64,000 nt of DNA from Bifidobacterium vespertilionis (GCF_008698145.1 NZ_RZNZ01000005.1:1-64000); one strand, 5' to 3'. Numbered from the stretch's first letter, positions 48,638 through 57,114 are shown. The notes: generated from the letters alone by a model not told the origin. Program-made: numbers and translations.

Positions 48638-50056
48638 CTACTTGACGTCGGCCGTGTCGCCCCTGTCTGCGGTTGCGGCATTGGCGACGGTTGCGGCCTC
48701 GCGGCGGGACCGCAACTTGAACAGGTAGCCGATGCCCGCCAGCGCGAGCATGATCGCGCACAGGCCGGAGATGGCCACGCCGGTGGTGGCGAGGGACTGC
48801 TGGGTGGCCGCGTCGGACACGCTGGAGGAGTCGCCGCCCAGCTTGGCGGCCAGGGAATCGTCCTTCTTGGCGGTATTGCCGGAATCGGAGGCCGCGGTGT
48901 TGGAACCGCTGTCGGCCGTGCCGGAGCCGTCGCCCGATCCGGCGGAAGTGCCGGTGGTGGTCGTGCCGTTGCCGGTCGACACGGTGGGTACGGTGGTGCC
49001 GGCCTGCTTGGCGGCGTCGGCCAATGCCTTGGTGAAGTCGTCGTGCCACTGCTTGCGGGCGGCGATGTAGTCGTTGTGCGTCTGCTTGATCGCGTCGTGA
49101 TCGGCCTTGAGGCTGGCCAGCAGGTCCTTGATGTGCTGCTGCGCGTCGGTCACATCCGCGTGGACGAGCTCATGGATGGTGTGCAGCGTGGTGAAGGCAT
49201 CGTCGATCACGCCCACGAGCGTGTCGTGTGCCTCCTTGAGATCGGCCATGAACTGGTCGTGGTTGGCCTGCGCGTTGTCCAGATCCTTCTCGAGCTGCGC
49301 GAAGATGTTATCGATGTCCTGCTTGATCGCGTCGTGGATCTGCTGGATCGCGTCGAACAGCAGCTGGTTGTGTTCGCCGGCGTCCTTGAGGTCCTGGATC
49401 AGCTTCTTCACGGCGGTGTCGATGTTGGCCTGCAGACGATCATGCTCCTTCTGCAGCGCGTCCTTCATCGCGTCGTGGTTGTCCTTCAGATGCTCCCAGT
49501 CGTTCTCGAGGTTGGCGAAGGCGTCGTCGATGTCGCCCACCACCGTGTCGTGGAACTCCTTGAGGATCCTGACGATGAGCTTGGCGTGCTCGATGGTGTT
49601 CTGCACGTCCTGATGCAGATCCTCGGCGGCCTGCTGCTTGTTGGCGTGCACGTCGTCGATGGTCTGCTTGATGTCGTTGTGCGCGTTCTGCAGGCTCTGC
49701 TGCAGCTGCTGGAGGTTCTCCTGATGCTGCTGGGCGCGATCGGCGGCATCCTGCTTGAGCTGCGCGTTGAGGTCCTCGAGGTTCTTGAACGCGTCGGTGA
49801 GCGCCTGGTGCTCGAAGGACAGGCCTGCGGCGTTGTCGTCCTGGGTGGCGGGCGCGGGGGTGGTGTCGGTTGCGCCGGGCGTGCTTGCGCTGGTGGTCTG
49901 GCTGCTGGTGGCGCTTGTCCCCGTGGCCGACGGATTGGCGGTCCGGTTCGCGTCATCCGCCTGGGCGCCCGCCGGGAACGCACCAAGCGCCAGCATCGTG
50001 GCCCCCGCCACGATCGCCGCGACCCAACGATGGTTGCCGTGTGAATACCTTGCCAT
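48638..50056 (-). CDS. Coiled-coil surface protein with LATTG sortase motif
   Basis: A 472-residue exported protein. A signal peptide spans about 1-34 (ending AGAQADDA), and a Thr/Ser/Pro/Ala-rich stretch runs to about 75. A long helical coiled coil follows (about 80-360), rich in Gln, Asp, His and Lys with repeating HDxIKQ, LKDxHD and LENDW-type heptads, like apolipoprotein-type helices. A Gly/Ser/Thr linker leads to the wall-sorting signal LATTG, a hydrophobic helix (GLCAIMLALAGIGYLF) and a basic tail KLRSRREA. LAxTG is the class E sortase motif, and such a sortase is encoded at 58744. It is likely a wall-anchored stalk or adhesin, but the ligand is unknown. The ribosome site at ATG 50056 is weak. 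Confidence 0.85.
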   Translation of the reverse strand: MARYSHGNHRWVAAIVAGATMLALGAFPAGAQADDANRTANPSATGTSATSSQTTSASTPGATDTTPAPATQDDNAAGLSFEHQALTDAFKNLEDLNAQLKQDAADRAQQHQENLQQLQQSLQNAHNDIKQTIDDVHANKQQAAEDLHQDVQNTIEHAKLIVRILKEFHDTVVGDIDDAFANLENDWEHLKDNHDAMKDALQKEHDRLQANIDTAVKKLIQDLKDAGEHNQLLFDAIQQIHDAIKQDIDNIFAQLEKDLDNAQANHDQFMADLKEAHDTLVGVIDDAFTTLHTIHELVHADVTDAQQHIKDLLASLKADHDAIKQTHNDYIAARKQWHDDFTKALADAAKQAGTTVPTVSTGNGTTTTGTSAGSGDGSGTADSGSNTAASDSGNTAKKDDSLAAKLGGDSSSVSDAATQQSLATTGVAISGLCAIMLALAGIGYLFKLRSRREAATVANAATADRGDTADVK

Positions 50057-50184
50057 GATCGTTTTCTTGTCCACTCTCCGAACGTATTGAAATCCACCCC
50101 AATTGTAGGCGCGTGCGGGGCGTAGGGGGAGCGACAACAAATGCACACAGTGTCGATCTAAGCGCGTGCTGTCCTGATCGTGCC

Positions 50185-50310
50185 GTGTCATCCTGAGCGT
50201 GCCGTGCTGTCCTGAGCGTGCCGTGTCATCCTGAGCGAGCGGAGCGAGTCGAAGGATCCTTAACCTCCCGCACCATGGCGTCATGGGGGGCGACTAGCTC
50301 CGCTTGCTCA
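50185..50310. repeat. REP-like repeat cluster
   Basis: Forward CATCCTGAGC/GTCCTGAGC units repeat every ~20 bases with the spacer GTGCCGTG (50172-50240), then GGATCC and a degraded inverted end (CTCCGCTTGCTCAGGGTGG). Confidence 0.8.
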
Positions 50311-50344
50311 GGGTGGCGTCCGGCTCATCCCAGCCGGCTCATCC

Positions 50345-50490
50345 CAGACTCCGCCCATCCGATTTGCTCACTTTGCGCTCCGCCGGCTACAAAATGAGCA
50401 GATCCGATGTCCTGCAGGGCCGATTGGGGGTGCAGGACATCCGATTCGCTCATTCTGTGATTTGGCGTGGGCAGAATGAGCGAATCGGAT
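50345..50490. repeat. AAAATGAGCAGATC motif array (M2)
   Basis: A reverse copy (GATTTGCTCACTTT, 50360), a forward copy AAAATGAGCAGATCCGATGT (50391), a palindromic spacer (TGTCCTGCA/TGCAGGACA), a reverse copy (GATTCGCTCATTCTG, 50443) and a forward copy (AGAATGAGCGAATCGGAT, 50473). The core differs from M1 at two bases. Confidence 0.75.
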
Positions 50491-50517
50491 GCGGGCGGGT
50501 GCCGCGGGGTGCCATTG

Positions 50518-50695
50518 GGCGTCACGGGGCGCGGCTTGCGTCACAGGGCGCGGCTTGCGTCACAGGGAGCGATCGCACCCGGTGACGCCGAACGGGAGGC
50601 CCTGTGCCGCAATGGTTTTCAGACCCCGTCACGGGGAGCGATCGCGCCCGGTGACGTGATTCGTACCCGGTGACGGGTATCCCGCGCCGAGTGAC
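50518..50695. repeat. GTCACGGGGCGCG motif array (M4)
   Basis: Three forward units (50521, 50537, 50554), reverse unit GCACCCGGTGACG, a spacer with GCCGCAATGG, then forward unit 50629 and three reverse units ending near 50697. Adjoins the M2 array. Confidence 0.75.
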
Positions 50696-50816
50696 GCGCT
50701 TCTCCCGGTTCCCGCGCGATCCAGCGTGCCCGATGCCCAGCCGGCCCGCTCGCCCGGTGTGACGAAGTTCATAGTTCCCCAGATGGAATCCGGAAAGCCA
50801 TGCACCCCGCGCTGGA

Positions 50817-50822
50817 TATAGT
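50817..50822 (+). promoter_or_regulatory. -10 box of the esterase gene (putative leaderless mRNA)
   Basis: TATAGT 8 bases before ATG 50831, with no ribosome site before that start. Confidence 0.5.
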
Positions 50823-50830
50823 GGATTGGT

Positions 50831-51592
50831 ATGAGCGAGGAGAACAACGAAGTCAATAATCTGATCGGCCGTGAATCCAGCGTGGTGCCCGGGCGCTTCG
50901 GGGAGCCATTCACGATCGACGACGAGCATGTGCTGATGTCCCGCGGTGACGCCTCCGCGGCGCCGAACCGACCGCTGTTCCTGAGCCTGCACGGATGGGG
51001 CGCCAACGAGGAGGATGCCGAGGACCTGGTGCAGATGGTCGCCCCCTTCAACGACTATGTGGCCCCGCGTGGCCCCTACACGCTTGAGGAGCCGAGGGGC
51101 ACGTACATCCCGGGCGCCTACGCCTGGTTCCATGATGCGATCGTGAGCGGCGACGATATGGACTACGACGTGTACGCGGCCGCGAAGGCCGTGGACGATT
51201 GGGTCGCCTCGCATATTCCGGCCGATCGCGAGGTGGTCCCGATCGGATTTTCCCAGGGCGGCACGATCGCCGTCCATCTGCTGCGTCTCAACCCCGAGCG
51301 CTATAGCGCGGCGATCTCCTTCTCCGGGTATCTGGCCCCCGGCCGCGTGCCCGGCACCGCGCCCGCCGACGATCTGCTCACCTCGCTCGACAGGCCTGTC
51401 TACTACTGCTACGGCAAGAACGAATCCGTGGTGCCCAAGTACGAGCTGTATGCCTGCGCGGCTTGGCTTGAGGAGCACACGTGGCTCAATACCAAGAGCT
51501 ACCGCGGTTTGGACCACGCGGTGAGTCTCGACGAGTTCAACGACATTCGCGAGTGGCTCATCACCAACGCCCTCGCCTCCGGTGTGATGTAG
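50831..51592 (+). CDS. Phospholipase/carboxylesterase-family hydrolase
   Basis: A cytoplasmic alpha/beta hydrolase of 253 residues in the small carboxylesterase/acyl-protein thioesterase-like group. The oxyanion region is LFLSLHGWGANEEDAEDL, the nucleophile Ser is in IGFSQGGTIAVHL, and the catalytic His in YRGLDHAVS. The acidic residue, usually Asp in a GxxDxVVP motif, is replaced: the segment reads YGKNESVVP, so Glu may serve. ATG 50831 lacks a ribosome site but follows a TATAGT box. Natural substrate unknown. Monocistronic between repeat-rich spacers. Confidence 0.85.
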   Translation: MSEENNEVNNLIGRESSVVPGRFGEPFTIDDEHVLMSRGDASAAPNRPLFLSLHGWGANEEDAEDLVQMVAPFNDYVAPRGPYTLEEPRGTYIPGAYAWFHDAIVSGDDMDYDVYAAAKAVDDWVASHIPADREVVPIGFSQGGTIAVHLLRLNPERYSAAISFSGYLAPGRVPGTAPADDLLTSLDRPVYYCYGKNESVVPKYELYACAAWLEEHTWLNTKSYRGLDHAVSLDEFNDIREWLITNALASGVM

Positions 51593-51614
51593 CCGCCGAG
51601 CCCGCCTCCTGAGT

Positions 51615-51985
51615 CAGCCTGGGTTGTCCGCCGTCAGCCTGAGCGAGCGGAGCGAGTCGAAGGATCCTTGGCCACTGGATGGGGGAGGGCGATCTTGCAA
51701 ACTGGGCAGATCGGGACGTTGATTTTGCAAACTGGGCAGATCCGGTCATCTGGGGCCTCAAATCGGCCTGTAGAAGACCGGATCTGCCCAGTTTGTTTCG
51801 GCCGCGTCGGATTCTGCCCAGTTTGGGTCCGGGAAGTGGGGGTGTGGAGCGGTTTCTCGTCAGCCTGGGTTGTTCCCGTCATCCTGAGCGCAGCGCAGGA
51901 TCCTTGGCCACTGCGCGGATGAGCATAATGCAGGAAGTTAAGGATCCTTCGACTTCGCCCTTCGGGCTTCGCTCAGGATGACGGG
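51615..51985. repeat. REP half unit, M1 array and REP pair
   Basis: A forward REP half (CAGCCTGAGCGAGCGGAGCG) ends at 51669. The M1 array follows: forward copies 51701 and 51731, spacer TCATCTGGGGCCTCAAATCG, reverse copies ending near 51796 and 51826. A full REP pair occupies 51870-51985, with a CGCCCTTCGGGCT loop in its inverted half. Confidence 0.85.
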
Positions 51986-51989
51986 AAAA

Positions 51990-52238
51990 CTTACAGCCCC
52001 GAATCCGCGTCAACCTGCTGAGCCGTTAAGCGGACAGCCCGGTGGGCTGTCCGTAGGCAGGCTGAGCCGTCTGGCAAACGCCGGTGGCGTTTGTAGGCGA
52101 AGGCGAACGGCAGTGAGCGAATAATGCTGCGGCCGTCGGCCGTCCGCAGTTGCGGTCGAGCCGCCGCCAAGGCGGCGACGGATGCAGGTTGACGCGGATG
52201 AAGGGGCTTACAGCCCCGAATCCGCGTCAACCTGCATC
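51990..52238. repeat. Duplicated antiporter 3' end, long-form REP and stop-codon hairpin
   Basis: A 29-bp segment of the antiporter 3' end (52207-52235) is repeated exactly at 51990-52018. Between them lies a long-form REP with GGACAGCCCGGTGGGCTGTCC and GCCGCCAAGGCGGC hairpins. In addition GATGCAGGTTGACGCGGA (52181-52198) is the perfect complement of 52221-52238 inside the gene, with a GGGGC/GCCCC inner stem. The stop codon therefore sits in the loop region of a strong hairpin. Confidence 0.8.
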
Positions 52239-54292
52239 ACATACACATTGCGCCTCAGGTTCCGCGCCTCGGCGCGGCTGATCTCGCCATCGTCCGCCAT
52301 GTCCTGGATGATGCGCAGCTCGATCGCATAGCTTTCCTTCTTGATCTCCTCGGCCATGTTCTGCGCGCGGGCGCTGTAGCCCACGTTCGGCCGGGCCTGC
52401 AGGGCGGCCTTCGCGCGCTGATAGTCGAGGATCATGCCGCTCACGTTCTCGGTCTTGAACCGGCTGGATCCGAGCTCGCCGTACAGCTTGTTGATCGTAT
52501 GATCGATCGCGGCCACCTGCAGGCGGCGGGTGTGGGCGAACAGCTCGTCGTCGCTCATCATCGGGGCCGTGTGGCGCACGCGGTTCTCCGCGCGCTTGGC
52601 CAGGCTGTGGGCGCGCCGGGTCATCGAACTGAACCGGCGGTGGATGTGCCTCCAGGCCACATGGGCGCGCGACTCGGTCTCGTCGATGCTGCCCAAGTGC
52701 TCAAGGGCCTGCGAGATCCGCTCGAGCAGCAGATCGCACGCCTCCTCGGCGATCTCCTCCTCGCCATCCGGGCTCGGCTCGTGCGCCTTGATGCGCTTGA
52801 GCTGCTGATCGATGTAATCGTGCTCCCACTTGAGCGCCTGCGCCTGCAGACGGTCGAGATCGTGCGAATCGGGGCCGCCCAAGCGCTGCTGGAGCCTGGT
52901 GATGCGCTGCGTGTACGAGTTGACCACCATCTGCATCGCGCGGCGGTTCTCCGGCGTGGTCTTGGCGCCGAGCTCCTCGATCGTGCGGCGCAGCACCTCG
53001 ATGGTGATCTTGTTGTGCTCGGCCGAATAGTCCTTGTGGCGGTTGGGCGCGAGCAGTGGCAGACCGAAGTTGGCCATGACCAGCGTGAGGATGATCACGC
53101 CCGAGGCGATGAAGATCAGATCGTTGCGCATGGGGAACTCGTCGCCGTATTCGATCCAGTAGGGGATCGTGAACATCAGGGAGAGCGTGATCGTGCCCTT
53201 GGGGCCGCCCAGGGTCATCACGGCGGCGCTGCGCAGGCGCTCGCGGGTGATCGGGCGGCGCTTGCCGGTGTCCGTATCCTTGGTGAGCCGCAGCATGCCG
53301 AGCACCCAGACGAATCGCATGCCCACCACCACGAAGGTGACCAGCAGGATCAGGCCGATCAGCGTCCAGTTGCTGATCGTCGGATCCTCCCAGGAGGTGT
53401 GCATCGCGCCGGGCAGCTGCATGCCGAGCAGGATGAACACGGTGCCGTTGAGGCTGAACGCGATCACCGACCACACGCTGGAGCTCACGATGTTCGCGCG
53501 CGCCACATTGGGACCCACGCCGGTGCGGTCGAATCGGCCGATCAGACCGGACGCGACCACGCACAGGATGCCGGAGACGTGGAGCATCTCGGCGCTCATG
53601 TACATCAGGAACGGCAGGAAGATCTCCATGAGGATGCGCGTGGTCGTGTTCTCCCAGCCCAGCCGGCGCATCGTCTCGAACAGCCAGTTGACGATCATGC
53701 CGATCGCCAGGCCCAGCACGGTGCCGCCGGTGAAGGAGAGCACGAAATCGCCCAGCGCCTCGCCGAATTTGAACATGCCGGTGGCGGCCGCGGCGATCGC
53801 GAACTGGAAGCCCACGATGCCGGTCGCGTCATTGAACAGCGATTCGCCCTTGAGCACGGCGGTCTGGCGCATGCTCAGGCTGGCCTCGCGTCCTAGGGCG
53901 CTGACGGCCACCGCGTCCGTGGGGCCGAGCGCCGCGCCCAGGGCCAGCGCCGCCGCGAGCGGGACGGCCGGCCATGCGAGGCTGAGCGCGAATCCGACGG
54001 CGATCATGGTGGCCGCGGCCAGTCCGATGGCCAGCGACAGGGACAGCTTGAGATGCCTCAGCAGGGCCGATTTGTCGATGCTGTGCGCCTCCTCGTAAAG
54101 CAGCGGGGCGATGAATAGCACCATGAACAGTTCGGGGTTGAGCTTCACATCGGGGAAGAACGGCAGATATGCGGCCACGAGGCCCAGCACGATCTGAACG
54201 AGCGGCGTGGAGACGCGGGGGATGAACCGGCTGATGAACGACGAGACGATGACCGCCGCCAGAATGCACAGTATCAGTTCAAAGACTTGCAC
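52208..54292 (-). CDS. CPA1-family sodium/proton antiporter
   Basis: A 694-residue membrane exchanger that expels Na+ (or K+) in return for protons. About 12 spans fill the first ~430 residues, with the CPA1 hallmarks LLYEEAHSID, LGPTDAVAVSAL and GESLFNDATGIVGF (catalytic ND pair). A charged, helical cytoplasmic domain of about 260 residues follows, likely regulatory and partly coiled coil. I chose GTG 54292 because GGAG precedes it by 5 bases. The upstream ATG 54364 would add 24 hydrophilic residues and has no ribosome site. The last residues (MQVDADSGL) are encoded within a hairpin and are partly duplicated downstream. Confidence 0.92.
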   Translation of the reverse strand: MQVFELILCILAAVIVSSFISRFIPRVSTPLVQIVLGLVAAYLPFFPDVKLNPELFMVLFIAPLLYEEAHSIDKSALLRHLKLSLSLAIGLAAATMIAVGFALSLAWPAVPLAAALALGAALGPTDAVAVSALGREASLSMRQTAVLKGESLFNDATGIVGFQFAIAAAATGMFKFGEALGDFVLSFTGGTVLGLAIGMIVNWLFETMRRLGWENTTTRILMEIFLPFLMYMSAEMLHVSGILCVVASGLIGRFDRTGVGPNVARANIVSSSVWSVIAFSLNGTVFILLGMQLPGAMHTSWEDPTISNWTLIGLILLVTFVVVGMRFVWVLGMLRLTKDTDTGKRRPITRERLRSAAVMTLGGPKGTITLSLMFTIPYWIEYGDEFPMRNDLIFIASGVIILTLVMANFGLPLLAPNRHKDYSAEHNKITIEVLRRTIEELGAKTTPENRRAMQMVVNSYTQRITRLQQRLGGPDSHDLDRLQAQALKWEHDYIDQQLKRIKAHEPSPDGEEEIAEEACDLLLERISQALEHLGSIDETESRAHVAWRHIHRRFSSMTRRAHSLAKRAENRVRHTAPMMSDDELFAHTRRLQVAAIDHTINKLYGELGSSRFKTENVSGMILDYQRAKAALQARPNVGYSARAQNMAEEIKKESYAIELRIIQDMADDGEISRAEARNLRRNVYVMQVDADSGL

Positions 54293-54449
54293 AGGTTCTC
54301 CCGCTCTCTCGCTCCTTGCCGCCGCCTTCCGACCGCTGGTTCCGGTCCCATTGTATGGAACCATGTTAGGAAATTGTTAGGGGAGTGCCGGGGGTTGCGG
54401 TGCGGGGCGGGCGGTTCCGTCATTCTGGGAGGTCGGGGTGGTCCCTTCG

Positions 54450-54650
54450 TCATCCTGAGCACTGAGCCGTTAAGCGGGCAGCCCTGTGGGCTGCCCGTAG
54501 GCGAAGGGAGCCGCCGCTAAGGCGGCGACGGTCCGGCGCAGCCGGACACCAAAGCGCGGAGTCGAAGGATCCTTGACCTCCCGCACCATGGACCTTGTGC
54601 GTAAGGTTAAGGATCCTTCGACTCCGCTACGCTGCGCTCAGGATGACGTT
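54450..54650. repeat. REP-like repeat, long form
   Basis: CATCCTGAGCACTGAGCCGT leads into GGGCAGCCCTGTGGGCTGCCC, GCCGCTAAGGCGGC and CCGGCGCAGCCGG hairpins, then GGATCC and an inverted partner ending GCGCTCAGGATGACG. Confidence 0.85.
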
Positions 54651-54701
54651 GGGTGCCTGCCTTTGCGCGGCGGGCTGATTCCGAACGTTTTCGCGGACAG
54701 C

Positions 54702-54737
54702 AAAAAGCCCCGCGGACATGACACGCGGGGCTTTTCC
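54702..54737. terminator. Bidirectional terminator before the 77-residue membrane protein gene
   Basis: AAAAAGCCCCGCG and CGCGGGGCTTTTCC around GACATGACA. Serves the minus-strand gene ending at 54780. Confidence 0.9.
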
Positions 54738-54779
54738 ATTCAATTGCGCGATTCGCGCAAGCCTTATGCGGAGCGACGA

Positions 54780-55013
54780 TCAGGCGGCGTCGGCGGCCGG
54801 CTTTTCGGCCTCCTCGGCACCGCTGGGCTTGTCCTCGTCATCGTCCTTGGCAAGGCCAAGATCAACCGGCGAGGAGCTGTTCTCCCACGGCTCCTCCCAA
54901 GGATCATAATCCGGATTCTGCTGCTTGTAAATGTAGAGCGCTCCGACGGCGGCCAGCAGGGCGCCGAAGAGCAGCGCGAAGAACTTCCAACCGTTCGACG
55001 ACTTGTTCTCCAT
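54780..55013 (-). CDS. Small single-pass membrane protein with acidic tail
   Basis: A 77-residue protein: short polar start, one membrane span (about 10-28, FFALLFGALLAAVGALYIY), then an acidic Asp/Glu/Pro-rich tail (DPWEEPWEN, KDDDEDKPSG). ATG 55013 has AAGGAG 5 bases upstream and the gene has its own terminator, so it is surely expressed. I recognise no family. Its position beside the rhomboid-crgA block suggests an envelope or division role, but nothing more can be said. Confidence 0.8.
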   Translation of the reverse strand: MENKSSNGWKFFALLFGALLAAVGALYIYKQQNPDYDPWEEPWENSSSPVDLGLAKDDDEDKPSGAEEAEKPAADAA

Positions 55014-55263
55014 GACGGCTCCTTTCCTTGTTACAGGTGTCCGATGGCCTGCCCGTTCAAGCCAACGCTACTGTCCATCATAGAAGGTGGTTTGTGGCGG
55101 TTGCGTGTGGGAATCGCGCAAAGGCTCATGATGACGGGCTTAAGCGGACACCGGGACCCGTCGTGTCGTGGATGTCCAAATGGGCGTTTCTGGCCCTCGT
55201 CATGTTCGTCCAGGCGTCCGACGCCATCTGCCAGGCACCTGCCGCCATCTGCCCGGCATCCGA

Positions 55264-55269
55264 TACAGT
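55264..55269 (+). promoter_or_regulatory. -10 box of the rhomboid gene (putative leaderless mRNA)
   Basis: TACAGT exactly 6 bases before ATG 55276; no ribosome site. The pabA start has the same arrangement. Confidence 0.55.
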
Positions 55270-55275
55270 GGTGTC

Positions 55276-56055
55276 ATGAGCAACAGACGATTCAGCCTCT
55301 TCCCCAACACCCCTGGCCTGCGCGACCTGTTCGATCGGCGCGTCCTCGCCAACCAGTGGCGCAGCGGCGGCCCGGTGATCACACAGATGATCATCGTGGT
55401 CTGCGTGGCCGTGTGGGTGGTCGAGATCGTGCTCCGGTTCCTCGCGCCCGGCCTGCTCAACATGATGCTCAACGCCGGCATGTTCAGCCCGCTTTTGGCC
55501 GTCTCGCGCCCGTGGACGTTCATCACCTCGATGTTCCTGCACGAGCCCGGCATCATGCACATCCTGTTCAACATGCTCGCCCTGTGGAGCGTGGGGCCGC
55601 TGCTGGAGCGCATGCTGGGCCACTGGCCGTTCCTGGCGTTCTACGCGATCTCCGGCGTGGGCGGCAGCGTGGGCATGATGGCGGTCGCCGCGATCTCCCC
55701 GTCGATGTCCGGCTGGATGACCGCCGCGTACGGCGCATCCGGCGCGCTGTTCGGCTTGTTCGCCGCGATGCTGGTGGTGTTCCGGCGGATCGGCGCGGAT
55801 ATCCGATCGATGCTGATCTGGATGGCGATCAATTTCGCGATGCCGCTGGTCGTCCCGGGCATCGCGTGGCAGGCGCATGTGGGCGGCTTTGTGACCGGTG
55901 GTGTGCTGGCTCTGCTGCTGACCTCGGGGATCCGGCTGCTGCGCGGCAAGTCGATCGTGACCCGGACCGCGGTGTACGGCGGCGTGGTGTTCGTGGCGCT
56001 GGTGGCCGCGGTGCTGGCGTGCAATCTGAACAATCCGATGCGCATGTTCATGTGA
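55276..56055 (+). CDS. Rhomboid-family intramembrane serine protease
   Basis: A 259-residue membrane protease with six core spans. The catalytic Ser155 is in AAYGASGALFG and His201 in WQAHVGGFVTG, forming the rhomboid dyad. The loop-1 WR-like segment is SRPWTFITSMFLHEPGIMHILFN. It would cleave membrane proteins within their spans; the substrate is unknown. ATG 55276 has no ribosome site and follows a TACAGT box, suggesting leaderless expression. In mycobacteria the corresponding slot near crgA also holds a membrane gene. The long upstream frame from 55168 was rejected because it contains the -10 box. Confidence 0.92.
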   Translation: MSNRRFSLFPNTPGLRDLFDRRVLANQWRSGGPVITQMIIVVCVAVWVVEIVLRFLAPGLLNMMLNAGMFSPLLAVSRPWTFITSMFLHEPGIMHILFNMLALWSVGPLLERMLGHWPFLAFYAISGVGGSVGMMAVAAISPSMSGWMTAAYGASGALFGLFAAMLVVFRRIGADIRSMLIWMAINFAMPLVVPGIAWQAHVGGFVTGGVLALLLTSGIRLLRGKSIVTRTAVYGGVVFVALVAAVLACNLNNPMRMFM

Positions 56056-56133
56056 GGATGGGTTGACGGGTCTGGATGGGCCGGCCGGGCCGTCCGGCGG
56101 CGGGATTGCGGTGCGTAAATTACACGCATGTGA

Positions 56134-56534
56134 TTATCCACAATCTGTGGGCAACTCTGTGGATAACTAGGGGATATGTCGTGGATATGCACCGCATTCC
56201 GGTGGGTAAACAGGGGTTTGATGGTGGATAAGCTGTGGAAACTGTGGATATCCACCTCGTGCATAAGTGAGTTATCCACATAATCGGTGTGTGATGTCCG
56301 ACTTATCCACGAACGCACGTTCTAGTGGAGATTATCCACAAAAGGAGCATATCTAGTGCCTACGGGGGCTGAAATCGGCTATATGACAGCCGATTTGCTC
56401 ATTTTGTTCGAATCGTATGACTGTGGCTGGTGGGGCCGTGATGGGGCGGAGGCGATGATCGACGGTCGAAAACAATGTGCATAACGCAAAATCTACGTTG
56501 TGCACGATGGAATCGGGTGCCCGATTGTGGATAA
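56134..56534. other. Cluster of DnaA boxes (oriC-like or DnaA-titration site)
   Basis: Five perfect TTATCCACA boxes: 56134-56142(+), 56158-56166(-), 56272-56280(+), 56332-56340(+) and 56526-56534(-). Three have one mismatch: 56223-56231(-), 56243-56251(-) and 56303-56311(+). The first seven lie within 207 bases, in a stretch that is AT-richer than its surroundings. No gene is present. The cluster separates the rhomboid gene from crgA. Neither dnaA nor dnaN is in the window. Confidence 0.85.
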
Positions 56535-56588
56535 CTTGCCGGTATCTGGCGGCTGGTGCCTGACCGGGGCTGGCGGGCACTAAGTCGG

Positions 56589-56725
56589 CGACAAACTGGG
56601 CAGATCCGGCCGGCTTTTCCGCAAACTGGGCAAATCGGGGCTTCTGGAGCCCAAATAAGGCCCGTACAAGACCAGATCTGCCCAGTTGTCGGGAGAACCA
56701 TCACGATCTGCCCAGTTTGTGGCCC
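56589..56725. repeat. AAACTGGGCAGATC motif array (M1)
   Basis: Forward copies at 56593 and 56623 (AAACTGGGCAAATC), spacer TTCTGGAGCCCAAATAAGGC, reverse copies ending near 56688 and 56720. Full four-copy layout. Confidence 0.8.
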
Positions 56726-56744
56726 ACGCGGCACTCCGCGTGCA

Positions 56745-57052
56745 TGCAAAATGAGCAGATCCAGTGTGGAAGTGTCGAATTCGCGCCGAATCCGTCCAGC
56801 TGGCCATCGGATTCGCTCATCCTGATGCCTGATTTGGCTAGAATGAGCAAATCCAATGCGGTGGGGGCTGATTGGGGGGCGTAGGACATCGGATCTGCTC
56901 ATTCCATGATTTTGCGAGCGCAAAGTGAGCGGAATCAGTGCGGTGGAGTGGGTTGCCGGCGGGCTGCCGCGGGCGCTCGAGGGGCTTGACCCGCGCGCCA
57001 TCGGATTCGCTCATTCTGCATCTGGATGGGCTCGCAAAATGAGCGAATCCGA
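56745..57052. repeat. AAAATGAGCAGATC motif array (M2)
   Basis: At least seven copies in both orientations: forward 56748, reverse 56808, forward 56839, reverse 56888, forward 56920 (variant), reverse 57000, forward 57036. The last pair forms a hairpin, CCATCGGATTCGCTCATTCT against AAAATGAGCGAATCCGATGG. It directly follows the M1 array. Confidence 0.75.
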
Positions 57053-57114
57053 TGGCCGGCTGCATGCAAAGTGGCGCAAGGCTGGCGGCGATGGCTTGGC
57101 GCGTGGTGTTGATA

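Noticed and set aside
50345-50695. CRISPR array as explanation for the short spaced repeats
   Set aside because: Repeats alternate in orientation, spacings are irregular, cores are 13-15 bp, and no cas gene is present.
56134-56534. Plasmid or phage origin
   Set aside because: No rep gene, integrase or phage gene nearby, and the flanking genes are conserved chromosomal division genes.
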